This document shows, one piece after another, positions 10,363-21,194 of a DNA stretch of 64,000 nt. Both the position numbers and the translations under genes were made by a program. The notes below the pieces were generated by a model that saw nothing but the letters and a program-made list of their open reading frames with translations, was not told the origin of the DNA and searched no databases. Location of the stretch: assembly GCA_022059125.1 (NCBI GenBank), contig JAEUWY010000004.1, positions 496,001 to 560,000 on the forward strand. Direction: 5' to 3'. The first letter of the stretch is position 1. Every line of letters begins with the position of its first letter. This stretch comes from Corynespora cassiicola. Lineage: Eukaryota > Ascomycota > Dothideomycetes > Pleosporales > Corynesporascaceae.

Positions 10363-11829
10363 TTACAAAGAGCGGCGGAACTTGGCAGAGGAGATGCACT
10401 GCGAGTACCAGTCGTTGGACTTGACGCAAGTAGCACCAGACTCGCAGGAAGTAGGTCCAGAGAAGCCCTGGCCACCACACTGGCCATAGAGCTTGGCAAC
10501 AGCGCCAGAGGAGCCAGTGGAGGGGGTCTCAGGCTCAGAGGCGGCAGGAGTGGTAGCAACAGGGGCCGCGGCAGAGGTAGCGGCAGGAGCGGCAGGGGTG
10601 GTGGCAGCGGGAGCCTCCTCCTCCTCGACGGGCGCAGCCTCCTCCTCGACGGCCTCCTCAGTGGCGCCAGAGCCGGAGCCGGAGCTGGAAGCAGAGCCAA
10701 GGTTGGCGGGCCCGGCGTTGGCCTTGACGTAGGCAGCGACTTCGCTGGCGGCCATGGGCTCAGTGTCGTAGTCGGCGATGGTGGAGATGAAGCTGGTGGA
10801 GGAGCCACCGCTGAGCTCACCGCTGGCAGAGTCGGCGCTGTTCTCTTCGCAGGCACGGCCAAGAGCAGACGAGCATGCACTTCCGGGGTTGACGACAAAG
10901 GTAGAGACACCGGCAGCCTCGTCGGTGTTGGGCTGGCTGACCGAAACGAAGGCGTTGCCCTCGATAAGAGCCTGGGCACCGTCGTAGGCATCGAACGCAT
11001 GGCCCTTCATATTTTCGAAGTAGTTGTTGACAGCGTGGAAGGTTCCGTCAACGCCATCCTGTCCAAGCTTGGGGGCACGTCCGGAGACATCATGGAAGTA
11101 GTTCTGATGAAGAGTTACCTGGTCACCAGGGCCATAAAACATCATTGTCCAGTAATGATTACCGTTACACGAAGCGGAAGTTTCCGTGGTTCCGTCCAGT
11201 TCGCTATTGGATAGAGTAAGACGGATAGGATCGTAATGGCTGACGATGAACATGCGGCCGGTAGAGGAGAACTTGCAGTGGTCGACCCAGACTCCGTCGT
11301 TGTTTCCCTGGAGGTCGAGAGCATCACCACCCCAGACAACACCGGGGTTGATGGTGGTGAACTCGATACCCTGAATGATTACGTTGCTGGAGCCCTTCTG
11401 GAGAGAAAGACCCTTACCCTTGAGAACACCCTTTCCACCAACACCAAGGATACTCTTGTTGCTGCCGACAGGCAGGGCATCAGGACCAGCGGCATCATAG
11501 GTAATGGAGCTCACGGCGACATTGTCTGAGCCACCGCAAGAGAGGTCACCAAGGTAGAGCTGGCCACCATTGTTCGCACTGCAGGACTTCCTGTCGCAAC
11601 CGGCTCCAGTGGCTGATGTTCCGGTGAAGTCGAACTCCTGGTCGATGAGAATGACACGGGGCTCGTCGTCCGCAAGGTACTCGGCGAGCTCTTCGGCGCT
11701 GGTCGGAGTAACGGCAGCGGCATCACCACCACCAGTGGTACCTTTAGCGAAACCGTAGGCAGTGCCAACGACAGCCTGAGCAGAAACGCTGGCGGCCGCG
11801 GCAAGGAGAGCAATAGCTTCGAAACGCAT
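10363..11829 (-). CDS. Secreted pectin lyase (PL1) with C-terminal CBM1
   Basis: Single exon, 488 residues. A signal peptide ([19 protein letters not shown]) precedes a polysaccharide lyase family 1 beta-helix of about 330 residues. The core has [33 protein letters not shown] and the catalytic-arginine segment SGRAPKLG, and then [15 protein letters not shown]; this pattern is closer to fungal pectin lyases (EC 4.2.2.10) than to calcium-dependent pectate lyases. It cleaves methyl-esterified homogalacturonan by beta-elimination outside the cell. A Ser/Gly, Glu and Ala/Thr/Pro-rich linker of about 80 residues leads to a type 1 carbohydrate-binding module at the C-terminus ([16 protein letters not shown], four Cys, aromatic pair WY before the last Cys). 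A CBM1 on a PL1 enzyme suggests anchoring to cellulose in the plant wall. Pectin versus pectate specificity is inferred from motifs. Confidence 0.93.
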   Translation of the reverse strand: MRFEAIALLAAAASVSAQAVVGTAYGFAKGTTGGGDAAAVTPTSAEELAEYLADDEPRVILIDQEFDFTGTSATGAGCDRKSCSANNGGQLYLGDLSCGGSDNVAVSSITYDAAGPDALPVGSNKSILGVGGKGVLKGKGLSLQKGSSNVIIQGIEFTTINPGVVWGGDALDLQGNNDGVWVDHCKFSSTGRMFIVSHYDPIRLTLSNSELDGTTETSASCNGNHYWTMMFYGPGDQVTLHQNYFHDVSGRAPKLGQDGVDGTFHAVNNYFENMKGHAFDAYDGAQALIEGNAFVSVSQPNTDEAAGVSTFVVNPGSACSSALGRACEENSADSASGELSGGSSTSFISTIADYDTEPMAASEVAAYVKANAGPANLGSASSSGSGSGATEEAVEEEAAPVEEEEAPAATTPAAPAATSAAAPVATTPAASEPETPSTGSSGAVAKLYGQCGGQGFSGPTSCESGATCVKSNDWYSQCISSAKFRRSL

Positions 11830-14226
11830 TTTGTTGGCGAAAATTAACGAAACTGGTTATATCAAATGATTTGGAAGTGAGGCTAAGGGAAAAGAATGAA
11901 CGTTCACTGAGGCCAGCCAAAGATCCCGCTCAAGATTGTTAACGATTGAAAATGAGAGGAATGCGGAGGGAGTCCGAAGTGGTGTGCTGAAAAAAGAGAA
12001 AGAGGGAATGATGAACAAAGAATCCCACGGTGGGTAGCATGGTGGTTTACATATGCGCCTTGCCCCGGGCGCAAACAAATTGCAGGTGGAGTGGCATAGG
12101 ATCTAGGATCCGGTGCTGTGGCTGAAAAAGGCATGGCATTGCGCCAAGACTGGAGCAATATTACGGTTCGATGCTAGCGCCCTGTTGTTGTTTCAACTGC
12201 TGCGCCTACGCGTGTCATTGCTATGTTAGGAAACAGTTTGACGCTGTTGACCGATGGCGGACGTAGTTTTGATATCTTTCATATACCGAACACAAGTTGA
12301 AGAGTGGTCTCTGGGCTAACTGCTGGGAACTCAAACTGCTCCAACATGGAATTGAAGGATGCTGTTCTGAACCACAGACTAGTCTGGCATGTAAATCAGC
12401 ATTCAGAAGGAGTGTCTGGTACCAGATCTGTCGTCGGATTGTGGCCATGAACCGGCGGCCTGGTTCTGTCAATGGCCGTGGTTCCGTCGAAGGGGGTGGG
12501 ATAACCCGAAAGACGGGATTCTGGACGGATTCGATCTGACAGGGCAAGCTCGGGAACCAGAAACAGCAATAAAATCGATGGGCAGAAGCGGGGATCGACA
12601 GATTTGGACGGGTGAGACCAGCCACTCAAGGGTTGGGTGTTTGCAGCCGTTGGAAAACGGTGACACTCAGGTGTCCATCGGGTCGGCCTCGGCACAAATC
12701 TCCTGCGCTAGCAAACGCCAAGCATTAATGCCGCAGGGCGTTCCATTTTGCTTGACGTATCCAAGCTCTCTCACCCCTTTGTTTGAAACAAATAGTCTGC
12801 TTAGTGCCCGAGTGAACCGACTGTAGCCCTCTAACAGGGAGCATCTGTTTAAGTATAGTCTTGGCGGATGATCCTTCCAGGTTAACCTAATCACGTGACT
12901 TGTCACGAATCGCCCATCGAGTGGAACAATGGATTTTGCGGACGCAGAGTCTGTTCCACAGGATCTTGGCTCGGAATTTTCCAATCTCGACGGTTGCGCA
13001 ACTGCTATGGCGGACCGTGGCGTACGAACGTATAGCGCGAGTCGTGCGAGTCGGACGGAGACGGGCCCGGATGCGGACGTGTGCACCAGGGGATGCCTGG
13101 AGAAGAGACACCCAATTCTCCCCGATGAGACAATATCAATAGTGTAATACAATAGCGTCTTTTCGACAATGATGAAGCTCGTCAAAGCTACAATTTTGTT
13201 TGTAGACGTACGAGTGGGGAAAGCAGGCCACTAGGCGTAAATTGCGCGCCCAGTGTCAATTTTTGGGCTCAGACACTCTGGGGCTTCTACGGCGCGCACA
13301 CATATTTTAGGAGTAAGTTTTGCGACATGGCTCCACTATGGGAAAATAGATCCAATCCTTCATGGCCGAAGTTACGATCCTTGTGGTGATCTCCAATGTT
13401 GTCTACACTGCACCTGTATTCGTTTAAAAGCATCTAGTTACGCGCCCGTACATCTCAGGATGCGATACTAACTTGTCGTCCTCCTTGAACATTTCCAAAC
13501 GGGGAAGGGCTTGCAAAATATCAATACTTCTTTCAGATGCATGGCGTTCATACTCCAAGGGTATATGCCCTATTCGGCTTGGCCTCCAAGTGGCAGCTTT
13601 CTATCTACATCCAGATGCTCACGAGTCCAAAAATTCAGGCACACCATCAGCCATATCAGTGGCTGATTTTAGAAACGGACGTCTTTAGTTTTGGTGGCTG
13701 ACGAATCGGTCAGTCGTTGACAAACAATGAGCGGTCGTTCATTGCAGGCGCCTAGACAATTAAACGACGATGGGTAAACTGCCAGCATGTAAAGAGTATA
13801 GTTTGCGAACTGGCTGACCGGACGGCTGGTGATGCCTAGCGTCCTTGGGAGGCGCTCAGGAGACACGTATAGCTCTGCGGAAGCTGGCCTCGTAGGAAGC
13901 GGCCGGTGCAATCATCACGCCTCGAACGTCTCTCCATCCAATAGCAAGAGGCAAGAGAAGTTCTTTGACGTTGCGCGACCTCTCGCGCGATGCTCGTCCG
14001 CAGGCGATCGGTGCAATTAGTTGTTCCGACGTGCACAGGCCCACATCTCACTCGTCGGAAGCGAGCTAGGCTAGACTGATCCAAGAGGCGTATCGGTCCA
14101 GCCCCGAATGAAACGACACGCGTGTGGGCATTAAAAGACACCACAGCCGAACTTCATGGCTTACATCTTCCACAGCCTTCTCTTCTCAACAGACCTTTGC
14201 GCCGCCGCATCGCTGTGCGATCCATC
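11830..14226. other. Intergenic, no supported gene
   Basis: About 2.4 kb between the pectin lyase start (minus) and the P450 start (plus). Frames of up to about 170 codons on the minus strand (12667-13185) have no domain-like content and no plausible splice partner. No terminal repeats or transposase remnants were seen. The right-hand end will include the P450 promoter. Confidence 0.5.
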
Positions 14227-15955
14227 ATGGCGTTCCAGAAAAGAGCCCTGCTGCTCGCCTCGGCGGTGACGACCTTCGTTACCTCACGATATGCCCCTCA
14301 ACTGGCCTTGTACCCACGATCCGTCTTCTGGAACGTCACTTCGTCGTTCGCCATATTTCTCTCGTTGCGCTTTGTTTGGCAAACTTTTGTTTACCCTAAT
14401 GTCCTGAGTCCGCTGCGTCATTTGCCTCAACCTCCGGTACGTGTTCTGGAATGCCACGCCAACACCACCTGCTGACAAGCCAACGCAGGGTGGCCACTTT
14501 CTCTTTGGCCATTTCAGACGTATCTTCAAGGACCCGACCGGTGAACCTCAAAGAGAGTGGATTGACTCGATTCCAAATGATGGCGTCATATATTACCGAT
14601 GGCTGTTCAACGAGTCACGTGTCTTGGTCACCAACCCGAAAGCTCTTGCCGAGGTCCTTGTGCAACGAAATTATGAGTTTATCAAGCCTCAAAGAATTCG
14701 GCTTGGCCTAGGATCTATTTTGGGCATTGGTATTCTGCTTGCTGAAGGCGATGAGCATAAGGTGGGGACTATTTAATCTACCGACATATTGAATTGAGCA
14801 TCCAAAATTAACACACAGTAGCGTCAACGGAGGGCTCTGATGCCAGCATTCTCGTTTCGTCATATCAAAGACTTGTACCCTACCTTCTGGAACAAATCCC
14901 GCGAAATGGTCGGCTCGATGGCTGCCGCGATCAAAGAGAGCCCGGAGAATTCATCCGTCGTGGAAATCAAGGATTGGTCATCACGTGCCACATTGGACAT
15001 TATTGGCGTTGCGGGAATGGGTCAAGATTTCAATGCCCTCGAAAACCCCAACAGTGAGCTGAACGTAACTTACCGCACGATATTTTCTCCTGGTCCCGCA
15101 GCACGCTTAATGCAGCTCGTTTCCATGTTCGTTCCACAATGGTTCCTCAAAATGCTGCCTTTGAAGCGCAACGAAGAAATGACCACTGCAATCCATACGA
15201 TCAAAAGAATAGCGGGGGATTTGATCCGCGACAAGCGCCGAAAGTTGGAGAAGGGAGCACGCACCGACACTGACATCCTCTCTGTGGCTATCGAATCCGG
15301 CGGCTTCACGGACGAAGATCTGGTGAACCAGCTGATGACCTTCCTCGCCGCTGGCCACGAGACGACAGCTTCGGCCGTGAGCTGGGCCACCTATCTGCTC
15401 TGCAGGCACCCCGACGTCCAGAAACGACTCAGAGAGGAGCTCCACACCCATCTGCCAGCCCTGAACGATCCCACAGGCCAAATCACATCGACCGACATCG
15501 ACAAGCTCGCCTACCTGAACGCCGTCTTGAACGAGACAATGCGCGTGTTCCCCCCTGTACCCATGACCATGCGAGAAGCCGAACACGACTCCACCATTCA
15601 AGGCCACTTCATCCCCGCGGGCACCACAGTCATCATCAGCCCATGGGCCGTCAACACCTCAAAGCACCTCTGGGGAGACGACGCTCGCGAGTTCAATCCA
15701 GACCGATGGATGGGCCAGGGTAAGATGAACACGGGCGGCGCAGAGTCCAACTACGCCCAAACGACCTTTTTGCACGGACCCCGCAGCTGCATTGGCAAGG
15801 AGTTCGCCAAGGCGGAGTTTGCGTGCTTGATGGCGGCGCTCGTGGGCAAGTTTGAGATGGAGCTTGAAGATCCAAAGTGGGAGTTGCAGATCCAGGGCGG
15901 TATTACGGCGCGGCCGAAGGGCGGGTTGAGGGTTAAACTTAGGGTTGTTAGCTAG
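14227..15955 (+). CDS. Cytochrome P450 monooxygenase
   Basis: Three exons, 14227-14436, 14489-14761 and 14822-15955, with introns of 52 and 60 nt, give 538 residues. A hydrophobic N-terminus with two membrane segments (about residues 5-25 and 33-55) is followed by the proline-rich hinge HLPQPPGGH, formed across intron 1. Conserved P450 elements: HKRQRRALMPAFS (C-helix, formed across intron 2), I-helix oxygen-binding AGHETTA, K-helix ExxR in NETMRVFPP, FNPDRW, and the haem-cysteine loop FLHGPRSCIG. It is an ER-bound, class II enzyme relying on a P450 reductase. The substrate cannot be told from sequence, and no polyketide, peptide or terpene synthase lies nearby, so this is not clearly part of a metabolite cluster. 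Start chosen at the ATCATGG Kozak ATG. Confidence 0.93.
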
Positions 15956-16911
15956 GCCAATGCAGAGATTGTAATGAACGCCCAGACGGGAGATGATATT
16001 ACGACATGTTGGACTGGGGATCGGCCGCGCCGTAGTTGGTACACACCCTTTTCGCTTTGCCACGGGTCATGCGCGCTTAGGGTTGAAGTCTAGAAAAGAT
16101 GTAATTCTAATAGTATTGAGTACATGCAGAAGAAATTCGATAACATTGGACTTTTTTCACCATCTCGCATTTACACTTGTTTTTCCATGAAGTCTATATC
16201 CACCGGATTGCCAGCCTTGAAGGTGAGAAATGAAAAAGCAAAAAAATGTTCATCGCAAAAGATTCCGTGAACAAAAGCTCAAGCTAACTAATCATCGATA
16301 GAGCCTTCGATTTGGTGGTAGCGGAAACGTAAAATGTACCTTAAGTGTTGTTAGCGGATATCCACAAGCTAAGGAGTTTAGACTTTTACTCACTTGAATT
16401 GTCGATTTCTCGCTCATGGCACTCAGTACCATTCCTCAAACTTCTCAAGTGATGAGTAACTCTGCTATCGAGCCGTTCTAGATAGTTAGTCTCGTTAGGG
16501 TTGTAGACTGGGACGACTCAACTCTTTCTCGGAGCTCGGGTCGTAGCATGGCGTCGAGAGATTAGACCATAGATGTTCCCGAAATTTCCTCTGTTTACGG
16601 GTTCTTTGGGATTTACGGTATGGTAAGATTGTTAGGTGTCTTTGATTGACTGCTAAAGTGTCAGAATATTTGCCCAGATATGATTCAAGCTCGACAAACA
16701 TACTTGTTGTAGTATTCACATGATTGTGATTGCTCCGAATACTTAGGTCAATGGTTGGTATGCTTCGAATATTCGTGATATGTTGACGGTAGATTCGTGT
16801 GTTGCAAATGAATGGTTTGTGATTGGTTGGCTGGAGATTTTGTTCGTGGGAAAACGTCAAGGGGGCCGGCGAGTATACATCGCACCGCATGAGGACCTAT
16901 CCTTCAAAAGC
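15956..16911. other. Intergenic, no supported gene
   Basis: AT-richer sequence between the P450 stop and the stop of the minus-strand gene at 16912. The short frames show no domain content. Confidence 0.5.
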
Positions 16912-18687
16912 TTACACGCGGTAGTTGGTTGGCTTTGCTTTCGCTTTCCTCGACAACACAGCTCGCCGTCTCTTCTCTTCGCCTTCCCTCCATGTGGTTG
17001 GTTTGGATTTCTTGGTTGGAGCTTTTGGAAGCACTGGCCTATGATGGTCAATATCCATACGATCAACTTTCTCAGTTGAAACCTGATGGCCGCCAGTGGA
17101 TCCGTAGCTTGAGCCCTTTGGAGATACCTTCAGCTTCTTTTGAGGGCCGTGTTCAACACCAGATTCTACCATAGTATCTGCTTCATCGAGGACGTGATTG
17201 ATACTTCGTGTTCTGCCTTTATGCCTTATGGTTTCTGGTAGTGTAACTTGCTTCTTGAAGGCATGCGTAGAGATAGTAGCCCATTTCTTGATGTTGTCCC
17301 GCCATTTAGGTACGCCCTCAATATTTGACAAACTGTCTTCAGGGCACAAATCGACGTCTTCGGATTCTGTGGGCCATTCGTACCGTCCTTCATCTAACCC
17401 AAGTATTTCAGCCTTATTGAATTCAAAACCACCTCTCTGGAGTTGTCTCGAGTCCTCAATATCTTCGGGATTGGGCAATTCACTGATCCATTTCTCTACA
17501 TGCTTCTTATCGTATGAGTTGATGAGACACTTCTCCAGTTCTTTTGTGTAGCCTTCATCAGGAGCGGATGCAAAATCAGATTCTTGGTCCCTGTAGAATG
17601 GAATGCCGACTTCCTTGGCTCGAATTTGGGCAGCCTTGAAGGCCTTCTGAGCATCGTCAAGATCTTTGGTAACTTTGGCGCCCCGCTTGAAGTTTACTGG
17701 GCCAAACTCGGTATCCGTTCCTTTCATCGGATATTTTGCATGCTTCTTGAAGCTCTGGAGCCGTTTCTCGTAAGTTTCCCGGTGCTGGTAAAATTGACTT
17801 TCTGCGCGTTGCAAATTCTTCGATGCCTGTCTTAGATCGTCTACCGCTTCTTCTAGTTCTTCCGCTGGATCAGGAACAGAAGAACGGTATTGAAATTCCT
17901 TGCCCGTTGCGGATTCGTTTCGAACCATTTTCTCTGCAATGGGCGAAGTCAATGGAACCTGAAATCTGTGGTCAGATTGTGGCTCTTCGCTTGGGCTCTG
18001 TGAATTGCTGTTGGAGGGAGTCAGGTTCGGTGGCTGGCCAATATAGATATGAGCCATCTGATTGGCAGTTGCTCGAGGTTGTGAGGTGGAAAAGGCAGCT
18101 TTCGGATAGTCTTCTTCTCCCTTCCATCCATGAAGCAGCATTTTCCAAAGAGGTTCCATATGGCAAATGAACATCTCCTCCAGAAGTACAAGGTATCGGT
18201 GCTCTGCGATCCTAAGAGCTTCAGTAAGCGTATTGTACCTATCCTTTGCCTGTCTCCTATTTTCCACGGCATCGCTGTGCTCATCATGAGCTCGAGCAAG
18301 TTTTTCCCGCTCTTGCGGGGTAAATTTGCCTCCGGCCGAGTATATCTCCCTCCTGACAGATCTTAAATTGAACAGAGAGCGACTTATCATCTCTCGATTC
18401 AATCTCACGTTGCCTAGTAGCTCGCTTTCCTCCATCTCTAAGGCTTCCTGTGCTGCTTTTACATCGGAGGCTAGAGGTCCGATGCAACGGATCTTTTCTG
18501 CGAACGTACGGCTGATTCTTAATGCCGTGTTCACAGCAACTGAGTCGTGGATTTGAAAAATCATATCTGGATTTGCGGTGAACAGTCGCATAACATCGTA
18601 TCCAATGTCTTTGTATGATTCGTTCGTTGTTCTCATGGTAACGGGTAGCTCGGCGCCCCCAGCAGCCATAACCACAGTGTTAGTCAT
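16912..18687 (-). CDS. Hypothetical coiled-coil protein, 591 residues
   Basis: Uninterrupted frame with an ATG start. Not recognised as a named family. No signal peptide or membrane segment. Residues about 75-190 and 275-400 are Glu/Lys/Arg/Gln-rich heptad-like helices (for example EELEEAVDDLRQASKNLQRA), so coiled-coil dimerisation is likely. The region around 205-265 is Ser/Pro/Gln-rich and probably disordered. The C-terminus is strongly basic (TWREGEEKRRRAVLSRKAK) and could be a nuclear-localisation signal. It shares a promoter region of about 420 nt with the divergent unknown gene starting at 19110. Base composition is lower in GC than the enzyme genes on either side, suggesting a lineage-specific or accessory gene. 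Confidence 0.75.
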   Translation of the reverse strand: MTNTVVMAAGGAELPVTMRTTNESYKDIGYDVMRLFTANPDMIFQIHDSVAVNTALRISRTFAEKIRCIGPLASDVKAAQEALEMEESELLGNVRLNREMISRSLFNLRSVRREIYSAGGKFTPQEREKLARAHDEHSDAVENRRQAKDRYNTLTEALRIAEHRYLVLLEEMFICHMEPLWKMLLHGWKGEEDYPKAAFSTSQPRATANQMAHIYIGQPPNLTPSNSNSQSPSEEPQSDHRFQVPLTSPIAEKMVRNESATGKEFQYRSSVPDPAEELEEAVDDLRQASKNLQRAESQFYQHRETYEKRLQSFKKHAKYPMKGTDTEFGPVNFKRGAKVTKDLDDAQKAFKAAQIRAKEVGIPFYRDQESDFASAPDEGYTKELEKCLINSYDKKHVEKWISELPNPEDIEDSRQLQRGGFEFNKAEILGLDEGRYEWPTESEDVDLCPEDSLSNIEGVPKWRDNIKKWATISTHAFKKQVTLPETIRHKGRTRSINHVLDEADTMVESGVEHGPQKKLKVSPKGSSYGSTGGHQVSTEKVDRMDIDHHRPVLPKAPTKKSKPTTWREGEEKRRRAVLSRKAKAKPTNYRV

Positions 18688-19109
18688 TCTTGATCTGCGG
18701 CTTTGTGGGTAGATTATGCGGGTTGTTGAAAATATTGGAGAACTCTGAGAGAATATTTTGAGCTGAAACTGCTCTTGGGTACCTGTTGGAAATTAAAAGT
18801 GAGCGTTTTGTGAATGCAAGATTGATCTGCTGACCGCCTCCACAAGGTCTTGGCGCAAATTTCACCAGATGTTACAACCGCTATTCCATGAATATACAAA
18901 CGGACATGATAACAGTAGATATTTATTAATTTTACTCACAAGAGCATGTGTATATGAGTTTCCAATTCTAGATTAATTGGAAAGACCACACATCGACGGC
19001 TAACACAACCTCCCAACCTTTGACTCTCTTGAAAGATTATATTTTCTGGATACTCACTTACATTTTCAATCAGGAGGGCCTAAATCGGTAACTCCCTCAT
19101 CTAGTGAGC
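18688..19109. promoter_or_regulatory. Divergent promoter region between two unknown genes
   Basis: The start codons at 18687 (minus) and 19110 (plus) face away from each other across 422 nt of AT-rich DNA. It presumably holds both promoters; no specific factor site is claimed. Confidence 0.5.
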
Positions 19110-20650
19110 ATGGCGGGGAACAGCCCCAGTGGTGATGGTCGCAAATTGACAAAAGAAATGATCAAGATGAATCCCGACGATGTTCCAACTTTTGAGAACA
19201 TCTTTTATGAGGCCATCTCCTCTCCTTTTGACATAAACATCATTAGAGACAATATGAATACCCGGATTCCCCCAGTCTCGTCTAAGCAGTGCATCACGAC
19301 CTCTCCATCGCTACCGCTTGAAAACAACAGTAAGCGAAAGGATGACCCCTCAAGCATCAGCACTTCTTCAGTCAAAGTCACAGGCAAAATCTTTGATGAC
19401 AACGGCAGTGGGTACACACAATTCAAGGCTTGTCGATCAACTCGAAGCACAAGGGCAGAAACCTCCGCGTTCTATGCGTATGACAGTACTGGAAAACGCA
19501 TTGAAGTCTTGAAGAGGAAGCCTAAACAAATGTCACGGTATTCATTCCATGAAGGAGATATTGGACTGTATCCATTCGGACAGCCGTGCTTAGACGGTCA
19601 AAGCACGGGGCTTATAGAGACCAAAACTGGGGATTTTTCTGTCAAGCATTATCCTGTCGTTATTATTACGAAGCAGTTTGACGCTATGATGGGTGCTATT
19701 ATATCTAGTTCAGGTGGCAGAGGGCTTTCTGGAAAGCCTAAAAGCTTAAAATACCGGTGTATCTATGTCGAAAGCATGGGCAAGGAACCGCATCAACTCC
19801 CAGGGTCGCGTTTCAGCTCTCTTCTGGTACAAGAGGGATCTCGTTTCAAGCCAAAACATGGCTCTCATATTGATCCTCTCCGCACGGTTCAGATCCCTTA
19901 CAATGACTTATTCGAGCATATCGGAGCACTATGTCCTCATAGCATTGAAGCTCTGAAGTCAATAGAACATATCGTCAGGCATGAAGCAGACAGAACCGAT
20001 CATGATCCAGGTCTAAAAGACTGGATAGCGGAAAAGAAGGCTTCCTTGGCTCAAAAGAGAGACAATCGGTTATCAGGTCAGAATCTTGAGTTCGCAGGGA
20101 AAGTTTCTGAGGCAGGAGCCAAGACCCGGCATGACAGTTCTGAAAAGAAGACCGCCAGTAATGTTGGGGAGGATGCTGTCGAAACCCCTGCAGAGTCTGT
20201 TCGAGAAAGCATAATCGGGAGCACGACAACCAGTACGCAGGTATGTCGGGCTAAAGGCCATAACTCAATGCGCATTCTCGAATTATTAACGTCAAGACTC
20301 AGGTTTTACAAGAACGAATACCTTATTCACGGAAACGAAGGACCAGTTGCATGGAAGATGATTCCAACCTGTCCGAGCCCAATCTGTCCGAGTCCAATCT
20401 GCCTAAGCGTCGGAGGATGAATGATACAGTGCACATACGTTCCAGGTACGGTGACAATTTTTCCGGGCCAGGGTATGCTTTATCTCAGGGGACTAGGTCC
20501 ATGGCACAGAGACGGTTTAATGGCAAAAATAGAGCGAATATGGGGAATTACGGTAGTAGATCTCGTGAAGGTTCTGGAAGAAGTGTGAGAGGCGGGCAGT
20601 CTGATTTTTATCGTCCTAATAGCTCGATAAGTCGGGTGTATCGAGGTTAG
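19110..20650 (+). CDS. Hypothetical fungal protein with a conserved central domain and RG-rich tail
   Basis: Two exons, 19110-20240 and 20303-20650; the 62 nt intron has donor GTATGT and acceptor CAG and joins ...TSTQ to VLQERIPYSRKRR in frame, giving 492 residues. Without splicing the frame ends at 20420 in an unlikely tail, so the splice is well supported. The central block (about 145-285: SRYSFHEGDIGLYPFGQP, KHYPVVIITKQFDAMMGAI, SSSGGRGLSGKPKS, YRCIYVES) looks like a folded beta-rich domain and loosely recalls the fungal DUF6590 layout; I am not certain of that. The C-terminal 100 residues are basic, with RKRR and KRRR and Arg/Gly/Ser-rich sequence typical of nucleic-acid-associated tails. 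The ATG at 19110 was chosen over an upstream GTG. Confidence 0.7.
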
Positions 20651-21194
20651 ATGATTCGTGAGTTGGGTATGTTGGTTACTATGCGAGAGAACTCTGCATT
20701 GTACTACACGTGAAAATAAGCTTTGGGTACCTAGGTTGCCAATGCTTATCACATACTCATTCGGAATTGACAGGAGCTTGTGCAAGCCCCTGTAGAGAAA
20801 CCACTTTTTTCCATCAATAATCCATGGAAACTACATACACAGTCAGTGGCGATGTACAATCTCCACTTGTCAGTGCTATAGTGTGGTAGATACAATTCAA
20901 TGGCTGCAAAAGCTATTTTATTACATTCAAGATTCTTGCTCGACGAATTTCGTATCCGTATAGAGAGCGTATTCCGCGTATTTAAGACAAAAAAAGTTGA
21001 TCGGCAAGGAGGAGATCCGAGTCACTTGTGAAGGGCCGATAGGAGGTGCCGGATATGTAATAAATGACCCCATCCAGCCGTCCGCCCTCAATCTCAATGA
21101 TGTCCTCATAATAATGGGAGTTTTCGGAGGCTTTCAGAGCTCATGGGAAAGCATTGAGAAGACTTCTTTTGTCTTACGTGACAGAAAAATCAAT
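20651..21194. other. Intergenic and lipase leader
   Basis: This lies between the unknown gene and the lipase. The lipase frame stays open upstream to about 20997, including an in-frame ATG at about 21114, but that start would bury the signal peptide, so I treat the stretch as promoter and 5' leader. Confidence 0.5.

Noticed and set aside
10261..11214. 317-codon plus-strand frame opposite the pectin lyase
   Set aside because: Gly/Arg/Ser-rich translation with no domain; it is the shadow of the well-supported lyase.
12667..13185. 172-codon minus-strand frame between pectin lyase and P450
   Set aside because: No recognisable motif, no partner exons and a low-quality start; treated as chance.
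14227..15955. P450 as part of a secondary-metabolite cluster with the ABC transporter
   Set aside because: No backbone synthase, and the transporter is an HMT1-type half-transporter 4.5 kb away across the unrelated pectin lyase.
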